A DNA stretch of 64,000 nt from Curtobacterium salicis (GTDB lineage: Bacteria > Actinomycetota > Actinomycetes > Actinomycetales > Microbacteriaceae): positions 826,500 through 890,499 of the forward strand of contig NZ_JAAOYO010000002.1 in NCBI RefSeq assembly GCF_011759505.1, in the 5' to 3' direction. The stretch's first letter is position 1, and every line of letters starts with the position of its first letter. Of this stretch, positions 15,627-24,178 are shown piece after piece. Below the pieces are notes generated by a model. The model was not told where the DNA came from. It saw nothing but the letters and a program-made list of their open reading frames with translations, and ran no database searches. The position numbers and the translations under genes were made by a program.

Positions 15627-16531
15627 TTCTGGAGCGCCGCCGTCACCGCGTCGATGTTCGCCTGCTGCCACGAGACGTAATCCTCCCCCTTCGGGAGCGT
15701 CTCCGTGACACCGACGACCGGGATGCCCGCCTTCTCGGCGGCCTTCTCGACCTGTTCGGTCTCGGCGCTCGAGGTCTGCTCGTTGACGGCGAGCAGCTCC
15801 ACCTGGCCGTTCTCGAGGAGCTTGAGGGTGTCGTTGAGCGCGGCGGGCGGGACATCGTCGCCCTCTTCGATCGCCTCGGAGAAGTCCGGCGGCGTGACGT
15901 TGTCGAGGCCCATGGCGTCGAAGAGGTACCCGGGCACGGGCTCGGTGTAGGCGACCTTCTCGCCGTCGACGGTCTTCTCGACCGAGGCGGTCTGGGACTC
16001 GAGCTCCTGCAGCTTGCCGGTCAGCGTCTTCGCGTTGGCCCGGAACGTCGTGGCGTCCTCGCTGTCCAGCTTCGCCAGGCGCTCGGAGACCTCGGCCACG
16101 AGCTTCACCATCGTCGGGTAGCTGTAGAAGACGTGCTCGTTGAACTCGTCCGACCCGCCGGTGTCGAGCCCCGACAGCTCGACCACGTTGATCGTCGGCG
16201 CGTCGGTGTCCGAGGACTTCGCCAGCGTGGTCATGAAGTCGTCGTAACCGCCGCCGTTCTCGATGAGCAGGTCGGCCTTGGACACGGCGAGCTGCGTCTT
16301 GGCGCTCGACTCGAACGAGTGCGGGTCCTGCGACGGGTCGGCGAGGATGCTCGTGACGTCGACGTGGTCGCCGCCGATGCTCTGGACGATCGAGCCGTAG
16401 ACGTTGGTCGAGGCGACCACGCGGACCGTGCCGTCGCCGGAGTCGGACGACCCGGGCGAGGTCGCGCACCCGGTCAGGGCGAGCGCGGCGGCGCCGGCGA
16501 CGAGCGGCAGGGCGAGGAGTCGGGTGTGCAT
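15623..16531 (-). CDS. znuA: ZnuA-type metal-binding lipoprotein
   Basis: 302 residues. A lipoprotein signal peptide ends in the lipobox LTGC (Cys about 22). The mature part is a cluster A-I solute-binding protein (VVASTNVYGSIVQSIGG, DPSQDPHSFE). The long His-rich loop of many zinc ZnuA proteins is missing, so zinc and manganese cannot be separated from this gene alone; the Zur box upstream favours zinc. First gene of znuA-znuC-znuB-zur-hydrolase. Confidence 0.92.
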   Translation of the reverse strand: MHTRLLALPLVAGAAALALTGCATSPGSSDSGDGTVRVVASTNVYGSIVQSIGGDHVDVTSILADPSQDPHSFESSAKTQLAVSKADLLIENGGGYDDFMTTLAKSSDTDAPTINVVELSGLDTGGSDEFNEHVFYSYPTMVKLVAEVSERLAKLDSEDATTFRANAKTLTGKLQELESQTASVEKTVDGEKVAYTEPVPGYLFDAMGLDNVTPPDFSEAIEEGDDVPPAALNDTLKLLENGQVELLAVNEQTSSAETEQVEKAAEKAGIPVVGVTETLPKGEDYVSWQQANIDAVTAALQK

Positions 16532-16552
16532 GTCGACGACGCTAGCGCTACA

Positions 16553-16567
16553 TGAGAACGATTGTCA
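16553..16567 (-). promoter_or_regulatory. Candidate Zur box upstream of znuA
   Basis: TGAGAACGATTGTCA is a 15-bp palindrome-like site close to the actinobacterial Zur consensus TGAAAATCATTTTCA (that consensus is from memory of the family). It lies 21 bp upstream of the znuA start, and it is unusually AT-rich for this genome. Confidence 0.78.
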
Positions 16568-16587
16568 AAATCGGCGAGCGAGCGACG

Positions 16588-16625
16588 ACGGGAGGCCCGG
16601 TGCCAGCTGGCACCGGGCCTCCCGT
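16588..16625 (-). terminator. Terminator after PTS EIIC gene
   Basis: A perfect 38-bp palindrome starting ACGGGAGGCCC and centred on CAGCTG, 21 bp after the EIIC stop codon. Same core as the element at 2849-2895. Confidence 0.82.
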
Positions 16626-16646
16626 GATGCGTGTGTCGCGTCGCGG

Positions 16647-17915
16647 CTACGCCTTGGTGAGGTCGTCGACCGAGGACGAGGCGATCTCGTCCTCCGGCTC
16701 GCGACCCGGCGTCCGCAGGTTCCACTTCTTGATCACGAAACTGAAGAGGAAGTAGTACACCGCCGCGTACGCCAGACCGATCGGGATGAGCCAGATCGCA
16801 CCCTGCGCCTTGCCGAAGTTGAGCACGTAGTCGATCGCACCCGCCGAGAAGGAGAACCCGTCGTGGATGCCGAGCGCGTTCACGAGCGCCAGCGACGTGC
16901 CGGTGAGCACCGCGTGGATGACGTAGAGCGGCCAGGCGACGAACATGAACGAGTACTCGAGCGGCTCGGTGATGCCGGTCACGAAGGACGTCAGCGCGGC
17001 GGAGAGCATGATGCCGCCGACGAGCTTGCGCTGCGACGGGCGGGCGTTGCGCCAGATCGCCAGGGCACCGGCGGGCAGGGCGAACATCATGATCGGGAAG
17101 AAGCCGGTCTGGAAGATGCCGGCGGTCGGGTCGCCCGCCAGGAAGCGCGGGATGTCGCCGGAGACGGCGCCGTTCGGGCCGGCGAAGCTGCCGAGCTGGA
17201 ACCACGGGAAGAAGTTGAGCAGCTGGTGCAGACCGACCGGGATGAGCATGCGGTTCGCGAACCCGAAGACCCCGCCACCGACGACCGGCTGCGAGGTGAC
17301 CTGCTCGCCGACCCAGGTGAGACCGATGTCGAAGTACCGGTAGACGAAGGACATCAGCACGGCGATGACGAGACCGGCGGCCGCGGTGAGGATCGGGACC
17401 AGACGGCGACCCGAGAAGAACCCGAGGAAGTCGGGCATCTTCGTGCGGTGGAACTTCTGCCACAGCCCGGCGGCGACGAGGCCCATCACGATGCCGCCGA
17501 GGACACCGAAGTTGATCGTGGCCTGGTTGCCGGCCGAGTCCTTCACGCCCGCCAGGACGATCGGTGACATGGTCTTGAAGACCTCGTACATGACCATGTA
17601 GCCGACGACCGCGGCGAGCGCCGTGGTGCCGTCCGACTTCTTGGCCCAGCCGATGGCGATGCCGACGGCGAAGAGCAGGGGCAGCCAGGTGAAGATCGCG
17701 TTGCCGGCGGAACCGATGACGCTGGCGCCGGTCTCGAATCCGGGGATCGCACCGAGCAGGTCGGGCTGCCCGATCCGGTTGAGGATGCCCGCGGCCGGCA
17801 TGACCGCGATCGGGAGCAGCAGGCTCCGGCCCAGCCGTTGGGCATTCGCGAAGAAGCGGGACTGCTTCTTCGGCGTCTTCTTCTCCGGCACGTCCGTCGT
17901 GGCAGCGGTGCTCAT
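16647..17915 (-). CDS. PTS EIIC permease, glucose/GlcNAc family
   Basis: 422 residues, about ten membrane segments, a stand-alone EIIC domain of the glucose superfamily (LLLPIAVMPAAGILNRIG, LHQLLNFFPWFQLG, FVTGITEPLEYSFMF). EIIB is encoded by a separate divergent gene, as in actinobacterial N-acetylglucosamine systems of the NagE2/PtsC2 kind. The adjacent DasR-like regulator and operator support GlcNAc, but glucose is not excluded. ATG 17915 has a ribosome binding site GAGAGGAA. Confidence 0.88.
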   Translation of the reverse strand: MSTAATTDVPEKKTPKKQSRFFANAQRLGRSLLLPIAVMPAAGILNRIGQPDLLGAIPGFETGASVIGSAGNAIFTWLPLLFAVGIAIGWAKKSDGTTALAAVVGYMVMYEVFKTMSPIVLAGVKDSAGNQATINFGVLGGIVMGLVAAGLWQKFHRTKMPDFLGFFSGRRLVPILTAAAGLVIAVLMSFVYRYFDIGLTWVGEQVTSQPVVGGGVFGFANRMLIPVGLHQLLNFFPWFQLGSFAGPNGAVSGDIPRFLAGDPTAGIFQTGFFPIMMFALPAGALAIWRNARPSQRKLVGGIMLSAALTSFVTGITEPLEYSFMFVAWPLYVIHAVLTGTSLALVNALGIHDGFSFSAGAIDYVLNFGKAQGAIWLIPIGLAYAAVYYFLFSFVIKKWNLRTPGREPEDEIASSSVDDLTKA

Positions 17916-18007
17916 CGGAGTTCCTCTCGTCATCGGGTGGAGCTGTTCGGGGTGAGTTGAGTCGCGTGGACGGCGCAGGTACCCTCGGCAGTGTCGCCAG
18001 GTCCGGT

Positions 18008-18029
18008 CCTGTCCGGTCATGACCAGTTC
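18008..18029. promoter_or_regulatory. dre-like operator in the PTS divergent promoter
   Basis: Contains the perfect 10-bp palindrome GGTCATGACC (18015-18024) followed by AGT, close to the DasR-responsive element ACTGGTCTAGACCAGT (consensus from known DasR work). The 22 bp match the site at 19613-19634 except for two bases. It sits between the EIIC and EIIB genes. Confidence 0.75.
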
Positions 18030-18093
18030 GTAGTGTCGATGACCGTGGACTGCATGTCAACCTGTGAGCGAACCCGTAACGAGGAGGAAACAG

Positions 18094-18330
18094 ATGGCTG
18101 ACATCAAGGCTGCCGACATCATCGCCGCACTCGGCGGAACCGACAACATCGACGAGGTCGAGGGCTGCATCACGCGCCTCCGCGTCGAGGTCGAGGACGG
18201 CGACCTCGTCGACAAGGACGCCCTCAAGGCCGCCGGGGCCCAGGCCGTCGTCGGTGGCGGCACCGGCTGGCAGGTCATCGTCGGGCCGATCGCCGACAAC
18301 CTGGCGCAGGACATCCAGGACGAACTGTGA
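18094..18330 (+). CDS. PTS EIIB subunit, glucose/GlcNAc family
   Basis: 78 residues, a free EIIB domain. The phosphorylated Cys is in VEGCITRLRVEV (about residue 28), the family active-site motif. A strong ribosome binding site (GAGGAGGAAACAG) precedes ATG 18094. It passes phosphate from EIIA to sugar in EIIC. The next gene (EIIA) starts inside its stop codon. Confidence 0.92.
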   Translation: MADIKAADIIAALGGTDNIDEVEGCITRLRVEVEDGDLVDKDALKAAGAQAVVGGGTGWQVIVGPIADNLAQDIQDEL

Positions 18331-18779
18331 CGGTCGTCCGCACGCCGTTCGCCGGCCCGGTCGTCGGTCTCTCCGACGTCCCGGACCCGGTGTTCGCCGA
18401 ACAGCTCGTCGGCGCGGGCGTCGCCGTCGACCCGACCGGCGCATCCGGTGAGGTCACCGCCGTCGCCCCGGTCGACGGCGCCATCGTCAAGCTCCACCCG
18501 CACGCGTTCGCGCTGCAGGGCGCCGCGGGCACCGACGTCCTCGTGCACGTCGGCATCGACACCGTGAAGCTCAAGGGCGAGGGCTTCACGCTCCTCGCGG
18601 CCGAGGGCGACACCGTCGCCGCTGGCGACCCCGTCGTGCGGTTCACCCCCGCGGCCATCACCGCGGCGGGCTACTCGCCCGTCGTCCCCGTGGTCGTCCT
18701 CGGGTCGACGCCGGACTCGGTGCCCCAGGGCACGGTCGGCACCACCGTCGCCGAGGGTGACGCGCTCTTCGAGGTCTGA
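18327..18779 (+). CDS. PTS EIIA subunit, Crr type
   Basis: 150 residues of the glucose-type EIIA domain: AFALQGAAGTDVLVHVGIDTVKLKGEGF contains the active-site His (in VHVGIDTV, about residue 74). GTG 18327 forms a GTGA overlap with the EIIB stop. Receives phosphate from HPr. With EIIB and EIIC it completes one transporter across three genes. Confidence 0.92.
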   Translation: MTVVRTPFAGPVVGLSDVPDPVFAEQLVGAGVAVDPTGASGEVTAVAPVDGAIVKLHPHAFALQGAAGTDVLVHVGIDTVKLKGEGFTLLAAEGDTVAAGDPVVRFTPAAITAAGYSPVVPVVVLGSTPDSVPQGTVGTTVAEGDALFEV

Positions 18780-18800
18780 CCCACCGACCACCCCGACGAC

Positions 18801-18844
18801 CGGACGGGCCGGGAGCGCGCACCTGCTCGCTCCCGGCCCGTCCG
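18801..18844. terminator. Bidirectional terminator between EIIA and GntR genes
   Basis: Perfect 17-bp arms CGGACGGGCCGGGAGCG / CGCTCCCGGCCCGTCCG with a 10-nt loop, between convergent genes. Confidence 0.85.
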
Positions 18845-18846
18845 CG

Positions 18847-19584
18847 TCAGACCGCCACCGGACGGGAGGCCGTGACCTCCATCTGCACCCGGTAGCGGTC
18901 CGAGCGGTACCAGCTGCGCGCGTGCTCGACCGCCCGCGGCCCCGAGTACGACACCCGGTCGAACTCGAGCAGCGGCGCCCCGGTCTTCGTGCCGAGCAGC
19001 GTCGCGACGTCGTCGGTGGCCGGGTTCGCGGCCACCGTCTGCTGCGCCCGGTCGATCGGGTGCCCGTACACGTCGGCCGCGATCGAGTACACCGATCCCG
19101 ACAGGTCGTGGTCGAGCAACCCCGGGAACACGTCCGCGACGAGCCAGGCGTCGTCCACCGACACCGGTGCACCGTCGGCCATCCGCAGCCGCTTGAGGTG
19201 GTGCGCGGTCTCGCCGTCCCCGAGGTGCAGGGCGGCGACCGTCGCGGCGGGCGGGACGCGTTCCTCCCGGATGAGCACGACCGTCGTCGGCACGTGCCCC
19301 ATCGCGCGCATCTCCTCGGTGAACGAGGCCAGGTGCAGGGTCGACTGCATCGGTCGGTTCGCGACGAAGGTGCCCTTGCCGCGGACACGCTCGAGGTGCC
19401 CCTCGTTCACCAGCTGACCCAGGGCCTCACGCACGGTGATGCGGGAGACGCCGTACTCGGCGATCAGCTGCCGCTCCGAGGGGATCGCAGCACCCGGCGC
19501 CAGGCGGGTCGTGATCTGGTCGAGCAGGATCCGCCGCAGCTGCTGGTGCTTCGGTTCAGCACCCTCGGTGATGCGGCTCGACAA
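18847..19584 (-). CDS. GntR/HutC-family regulator, DasR-like
   Basis: 245 residues. N-terminal winged helix (ISSERQLIAEYGVSRITVREAL-like region, about 35-60; GKGTFVA wing) and a C-terminal UTRA ligand domain (SVYSIAADVYGHPIDRAQQ). DasR/NagR proteins of this type sense GlcN-6-P or GlcNAc-6-P and control GlcNAc uptake. A matching operator lies 29 bp upstream of its own start and another in front of the PTS genes, so autoregulation plus PTS control is likely. Confidence 0.9.
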   Translation of the reverse strand: MSSRITEGAEPKHQQLRRILLDQITTRLAPGAAIPSERQLIAEYGVSRITVREALGQLVNEGHLERVRGKGTFVANRPMQSTLHLASFTEEMRAMGHVPTTVVLIREERVPPAATVAALHLGDGETAHHLKRLRMADGAPVSVDDAWLVADVFPGLLDHDLSGSVYSIAADVYGHPIDRAQQTVAANPATDDVATLLGTKTGAPLLEFDRVSYSGPRAVEHARSWYRSDRYRVQMEVTASRPVAV

Positions 19585-19612
19585 GCGGACTCCTCGTGGT
19601 GGATCAGGTGGT

Positions 19613-19634
19613 CCTGTGCGGACATGACCAGTTC
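19613..19634. promoter_or_regulatory. dre-like operator upstream of gntR
   Basis: Twenty of 22 bases equal the site at 18008-18029; it keeps CATGACCAGTTC but one half-site is degenerate (GGACATGACC). Position is right for autoregulation of the divergent-from-nothing gntR promoter. Confidence 0.7.
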
Positions 19635-19694
19635 ACCCACAGTACCGGCCGGGCGGGCGCATGCAACCGCTCCGGCACCTGCCTGGGCGGCCCG

Positions 19695-20270
19695 TCAGGC
19701 GTTGGCGGCGAGCCAGTCCAGTTGCGCCGGCGTCAGCGTCCGGTCGCTCCACGCCTGGCACGCGACCCCCTCGGGCGCCGCGGTCCGGGTCGGGCCCTGC
19801 CAGACCTGCGCCAGCCCCACCCGGGCCAGCACGCGCGCGGAGGCCGGGTTGTTCGTGAGCACCCGTGCGGTCACCGGGACGTCGGGCAGCAGAGCGTGTG
19901 CCGCGTCCACCGCGGCCCGGGCGACCTCGGTCGCGTAGCCGTGTCCGTGGTGCTCCGGAGCCAGGCGGTACCCGAGGTTCCAGACGCCGCCGGCCGTGAG
20001 GTCGACACCGCCGATGCCGAGGAAGACACCGGAGTCCGCCGCGCGGACCACCCACGAGCCGAGCCCGTGCCGCACCCGGCCGCCGATCTTGCGTTGCACC
20101 AGGTCCTGCGTCTCGGCGCGGGAGGTGTGGCGACCGGCCGGCAGGTGGGTCCAGGTCCGCGCGTCCGAGAACAACTCGTGGACCGCGTCGATGTCCGCGG
20201 GCGTCACGGCGGTGAGCACCAGGCGACCCGTCCGGATCTCCTGCTGCGGCACGAGCAGCTGGTGGACCAT
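19695..20270 (-). CDS. GNAT N-acetyltransferase (RimJ/RimL type)
   Basis: 191 residues. LRTGRLVLTAVTP-type start (here EIRTGRLVLTAVTPADIDAVHE in parts), GGVDLTAGGVWNLGYRLAPEHHGHGYATEVARA with the acetyl-CoA pyrophosphate loop (HHGHGYA), and NNPASARVLARVG are Acetyltransf_3 features. ATG 20270 is preferred over longer starts because the upstream frame is not protein-like. Acceptor unknown. It may be co-transcribed with the dehydrogenase operon 77 bp upstream. Confidence 0.85.
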   Translation of the reverse strand: MVHQLLVPQQEIRTGRLVLTAVTPADIDAVHELFSDARTWTHLPAGRHTSRAETQDLVQRKIGGRVRHGLGSWVVRAADSGVFLGIGGVDLTAGGVWNLGYRLAPEHHGHGYATEVARAAVDAAHALLPDVPVTARVLTNNPASARVLARVGLAQVWQGPTRTAAPEGVACQAWSDRTLTPAQLDWLAANA

Positions 20271-20346
20271 GTCCTGATCATCCCCCGCTCCGCCGACATC
20301 GGCGTGAACGGCACACCAAGTCCGCGCGACCCGGACCGGCGGACGC

Positions 20347-21948
20347 TCAGTCGAGCAGCAGCGCCGGCTCCTCGATGACCGAAGCCACGTCGTGCACGAA
20401 GCGCGAGGCCACGTCCCCGTCGACGACACGGTGGTCGAACGACGCGCCGATCGTGGTCACCATGCGCGAACGCACGTCGCCGTCGACGACCCACGGCTTC
20501 GGCTTGATCGTGCCCATGGCGACGATGGCGACCTGGCCGGGGTTGAGGATCGGCGTGCCGGTGTCCATGCCGAAGACACCGATGTTCGTGACGGTGATCG
20601 TGCCGTCGGCCATCTGCGCGGGGCTCGTCTTGCCGTCGCGGGCGGTGATGGTCATCTCCTCGAGGGCCTTCGCCAGCTCGAGCAGCGACATGTCCTGCGC
20701 GTCCTTGATGTTCGGCACGATCAGACCGCGCGGGGTCGCCGCCGCGATGCCCAGGTTCACGAAGTGGTGGACGATGATCTCGCGGTCGGTCCACGACGAG
20801 TTCACCGAGCGGTTCCGGCGCACCGCCCAGATCACGGCCTTCGCCATGATGAGCAGCGGGCTGACCTTCACCCCGGCGAACGTCGGCGAGTCCTTGAGCC
20901 GCTTGACGAACTCCATCGTGCGGGTCGCGTCGACGTCCACGAACAGCGACACGTGCGGGGCCGTGAACGCCGAGGTGGTCATCGCGGTCGCGATGGCCTT
21001 GCGGACGCCCTTCACCGGGATCGTCTCCTGGCGGACACCACCCCACTCGGGCGTCTCGATGTTGCGGAAGACGCTCGCCTGCTGGGCGTGGCGGATGACG
21101 TCGTCGCGCGTGACCTCGCCCGCCAGTCCGGTCGGCACGACCGTGGTCAGGTCGACGTCCAGGTCCTTCGCGAGCTTCCGGATCGGCGGCTTCGCCATCA
21201 CCTGCAGCGCCGAGGCGCTCGGCATCGACGGACGCGCCGGACGTCGGCCCTGCGCGGCGACGGCGTCGGCGGTGCTCGCCTCGCCGTCGTCGGTCACGAA
21301 GGACAGGTCGGCTTCCCGACTGGAGGCGCGGCTCGCCTCGGCAGCGGCGGCCGCGGCCCGGCGGGCACCCGGCTTCCGGCGGGACGGCGCGGAGGTCGCG
21401 GACCCGTAGCCGACGAGCACGGCGCCGGAGCCCTCGTCGGAGCCGACGACACCGGCGTCCACGGCGACCTGGGCCGGAGCGGGGACAGCGGCGGCGTGAG
21501 CCGGAGCTGCCGGGGCCGGAGCTGCGTGAGCCGGAGCGGCCGGGGCGGGGACCGGGGTCTGCGCGACGGGTGCGGGCGCAGCCGCAGCGGGTGCGGGCGC
21601 CTGCGCGGCCGGAGCGCTGGCCGGGGTCGGCGCTGCCGGAGCCGGAGTCGGCGCGACGGCAGCGGTGTCGGCGGCGGGGGCCGTGCCTCCCACCGGCTCG
21701 GCAGCCACGTCGGACTCGACGCGGATGATCGGGCTGCCCACCTCGACGGTGTCACCCTCGGCGACGAGCAGGCCGGTGACGGTGCCGGCGAACGGCGACG
21801 GCAGCTCGACGAGCGACTTCGCGGTCTCGATCTCGACGAGCACCTGGTCCACGGCGATCTCGTCACCGGGGGCGACACGCCACTGGACGATCTCGGCCTC
21901 GGTCAGGCCCTCCCCCACGTCGGGCAGGGGGAATTCGGCGACGGCCAC
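20347..21948 (-). CDS. bkdC: Dihydrolipoamide acyltransferase (E2) of 2-oxoacid dehydrogenase
   Basis: 533 residues. One N-terminal lipoyl domain with the lipoylated Lys in [10 protein letters not shown] (about residue 44), a long Ala/Pro-rich linker (about 85-170), a peripheral-subunit-binding domain ([14 protein letters not shown], about 250-285) and a C-terminal catalytic domain with [14 protein letters not shown] near the end. Core of a branched-chain 2-oxoacid or pyruvate dehydrogenase complex. No E3 gene is adjacent, so lipoamide dehydrogenase must come from elsewhere. Confidence 0.93.
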   Translation of the reverse strand: MAVAEFPLPDVGEGLTEAEIVQWRVAPGDEIAVDQVLVEIETAKSLVELPSPFAGTVTGLLVAEGDTVEVGSPIIRVESDVAAEPVGGTAPAADTAAVAPTPAPAAPTPASAPAAQAPAPAAAAPAPVAQTPVPAPAAPAHAAPAPAAPAHAAAVPAPAQVAVDAGVVGSDEGSGAVLVGYGSATSAPSRRKPGARRAAAAAAEASRASSREADLSFVTDDGEASTADAVAAQGRRPARPSMPSASALQVMAKPPIRKLAKDLDVDLTTVVPTGLAGEVTRDDVIRHAQQASVFRNIETPEWGGVRQETIPVKGVRKAIATAMTTSAFTAPHVSLFVDVDATRTMEFVKRLKDSPTFAGVKVSPLLIMAKAVIWAVRRNRSVNSSWTDREIIVHHFVNLGIAAATPRGLIVPNIKDAQDMSLLELAKALEEMTITARDGKTSPAQMADGTITVTNIGVFGMDTGTPILNPGQVAIVAMGTIKPKPWVVDGDVRSRMVTTIGASFDHRVVDGDVASRFVHDVASVIEEPALLLD

Positions 21949-21990
21949 GTCGGCTCCTTCAGCAGGGTTCGTTCGTACGGGAAGTGCGGG

Positions 21991-23040
21991 TCAGTAGGCG
22001 AGGGCGCGGTCGACGGCCTCGAGGACGCGGTCGGCGTCGGGCAGGTGGAAGTGCTCGAGCTTCGACTGCGGGAACGGGATGTCGAACCCGGAGACGCGCA
22101 GCGGCGGGGCCTGCAGCGTGTAGAACGCCCGCTCGGAGACGGTCGCGGCGATCTCGCTGCCGACGCTGATGAAGCCCGAGTCCTCCTGCGCGATGACCAG
22201 GCGACCGGTCTTGCGCACCGAGGCGAGCAGCGGTTCCCAGTCGATCGGCGAGATCGAGCGGAGGTCGACGACCTCGCAGCTCGTGCCCTCGGCCTCGGCG
22301 ATGTCGGCGGCCTGCATGAGCGTCGCCACCATCGCGCCGTGCCCGACGAGGGTGACCTCGGTACCGGTGCGCGCGACGCGGGTCGTGTGCATCGGGACGT
22401 GCCCGTCGACCAGGTCGACCTGACCCTTCGGCCAGTAGCGCGACTTCGGCTCGAAGAAGACGACCGGGTCCTTCGACGCGATGGCCTCCTGGATCATCCA
22501 GTAGGCGTCGTTCGGGGTGCTCGGACTGACCACGCGGAGACCCGGCGTGTGCGCGAAGTACGTCTCCGGGCTCTCCTGGTGGTGCTCGATCGCTCCGATG
22601 TGCCCGCCGTAGGGGATGCGGATCACGATCGGCAGCGACATGTGCGCCGGCAGCCGGTTCGCCATCTTCGCCAGCTGCGAGGTGATCTGGTTGAAGGCGG
22701 GCCACACGAACCCGTCGAACTGGATCTCGATGACCGGGCGGTACCCGCGGAGCGCCAGGCCGATCGCGGTGCCGACGATGCCGGACTCGGCGAGCGGGGT
22801 GTCCCGGACGCGGTCGGCGCCGAAGCGGTCCTGCAGGCCCTCGGTGATGCGGAAGACGCCGCCGAGACGGCCGATGTCCTCGCCCATCAGCAGGACCTTG
22901 TCGTCGGACTCCATCGCCTTCGCCAGGCCGGCGTTGAGTGCCTTGGCCATCGGGAGGGTCGGGGTCGGGTCCTCGGGCACCTCGCCCGCACCGGGGTGCG
23001 AACGCAGCGTGTAGTCGAAGAGCTGCTCGGTGGTGCTCAT
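21991..23040 (-). CDS. bkdB: 2-oxoacid dehydrogenase E1 beta subunit
   Basis: 349 residues. GEDIGRLGGVFRITEGLQ, DTPLAESGIVGTAIGLA and HTPGLRVVSPSTPNDAYWM are the transketolase-type pyrimidine-binding signature of E1 beta. ATG 23040 overlaps the E1 alpha stop (ATGA); longer starts fall inside the E1 alpha gene. With E1 alpha it decarboxylates a 2-oxoacid with thiamine diphosphate. Confidence 0.94.
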   Translation of the reverse strand: MSTTEQLFDYTLRSHPGAGEVPEDPTPTLPMAKALNAGLAKAMESDDKVLLMGEDIGRLGGVFRITEGLQDRFGADRVRDTPLAESGIVGTAIGLALRGYRPVIEIQFDGFVWPAFNQITSQLAKMANRLPAHMSLPIVIRIPYGGHIGAIEHHQESPETYFAHTPGLRVVSPSTPNDAYWMIQEAIASKDPVVFFEPKSRYWPKGQVDLVDGHVPMHTTRVARTGTEVTLVGHGAMVATLMQAADIAEAEGTSCEVVDLRSISPIDWEPLLASVRKTGRLVIAQEDSGFISVGSEIAATVSERAFYTLQAPPLRVSGFDIPFPQSKLEHFHLPDADRVLEAVDRALAY

Positions 23041-24173
23041 GCGTGGGCTCCTGCGTCCTGGCCGGCCTCGTAGTCGCGGAGCCATGCGCGCTGCTCGTCG
23101 ATGCGGGGGTGCGGCTCGCGGTAGACGTTGTCGAACATCGCCTCCATCGGCGGGTCCTGCAGGGCGCTCGTCCGGGTGCGGATGTCGGCGGCGATCTGCT
23201 CGCCCTCGGCGTCGAACTCGGCGAACTGGGCATCGGTCGCGCCCTTGCTCCGCAGGTACGTCTCGGAGCGGGTGATCGGGTCACGGGCGACCCAGCCGGC
23301 GAGCTCGTCGTCGCCGCGGTACCGGGTCGGGTCGTCCGAACTGGTGTGCGCGCCGATGCGGTAGGTCTCGGCCTCGACGAACGCCGGACCCTGACCGCTG
23401 CGGGCGTGGTCGGTGGCGACGAGGCTCGCCGCGTACGAGGCCAGGACGTCGTTGCCGTCGACCTTGATGCTCGGGATGCCGAAGCCGCGCGGGCGGTCGA
23501 CGAGCGGGGTCGGGGACTGCACCGACACCGGCACCGAGATCGCCCAGTGGTTGTTCTGCAGGAAGAAGACGACCGGGGCCTGGTGCGACGCGGCGAAGAC
23601 GTACGCCTCGTTCACGTCGCCCTGGCTGGTGGCGCCGTCGCCGAAGTAGACGATCGAGCACGCGTCGATGTCCGGGTCGCCGGTGCCGACGACGCCGTCG
23701 AGTGCCTGGCCCATCGCGTAGCCGGTGGCGTGCAGGGTCTGCGCACCGATGACGAGCGTGTAGATGTGCGTGTTTCCGCGAGCGTCCGGGTCCCAGTTGC
23801 CGTGCGCCTGACCGCGGAAGAGCGAGATGATCTCCATCGGCTCGACCCCGCGCTGCATCACGACGGCGTGCTCGCGGTACGAGGGGAAGAGGTGGTCCTG
23901 GGGACGGAGCGCGAACGCGGAACCGACCTGCGCCGCCTCCTGCCCGTGGCTCGGCGCCCAGAGCCCGAGCTGACCGGTGCGCTGCAGGTTGCCGGCAGCG
24001 TGGTCGAAGCGTCGGGTGAGCACCATCTGACGGTGCATGGCGAGCAGGGTCTCATCGGGGAGGGCTCGTGCGACGGCGGCGAGTTCGGCGTTCTCGTCGG
24101 TCTCCACGAACCGGCCCTCGGGATCGAGGAGCTGGACGGGGGTCGTCGCAGGAGCCGCGGCGCGGAACAACAT
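23037..24173 (-). CDS. bkdA: 2-oxoacid dehydrogenase E1 alpha subunit
   Basis: 378 residues. The thiamine-diphosphate motif is seen as GDGATSQGDVNEAYVFAA ... NNHWAIS (about residues 180-215), and the phosphorylation-loop region as YRIGAHTSSDDPTRYR. SHGQEAAQVGSAFAL is typical of the branched-chain/actinobacterial group. It starts 5 nt after the aminotransferase stop. Confidence 0.94.
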   Translation of the reverse strand: MLFRAAAPATTPVQLLDPEGRFVETDENAELAAVARALPDETLLAMHRQMVLTRRFDHAAGNLQRTGQLGLWAPSHGQEAAQVGSAFALRPQDHLFPSYREHAVVMQRGVEPMEIISLFRGQAHGNWDPDARGNTHIYTLVIGAQTLHATGYAMGQALDGVVGTGDPDIDACSIVYFGDGATSQGDVNEAYVFAASHQAPVVFFLQNNHWAISVPVSVQSPTPLVDRPRGFGIPSIKVDGNDVLASYAASLVATDHARSGQGPAFVEAETYRIGAHTSSDDPTRYRGDDELAGWVARDPITRSETYLRSKGATDAQFAEFDAEGEQIAADIRTRTSALQDPPMEAMFDNVYREPHPRIDEQRAWLRDYEAGQDAGAHA

Positions 24174-24178
24174 GTTCG

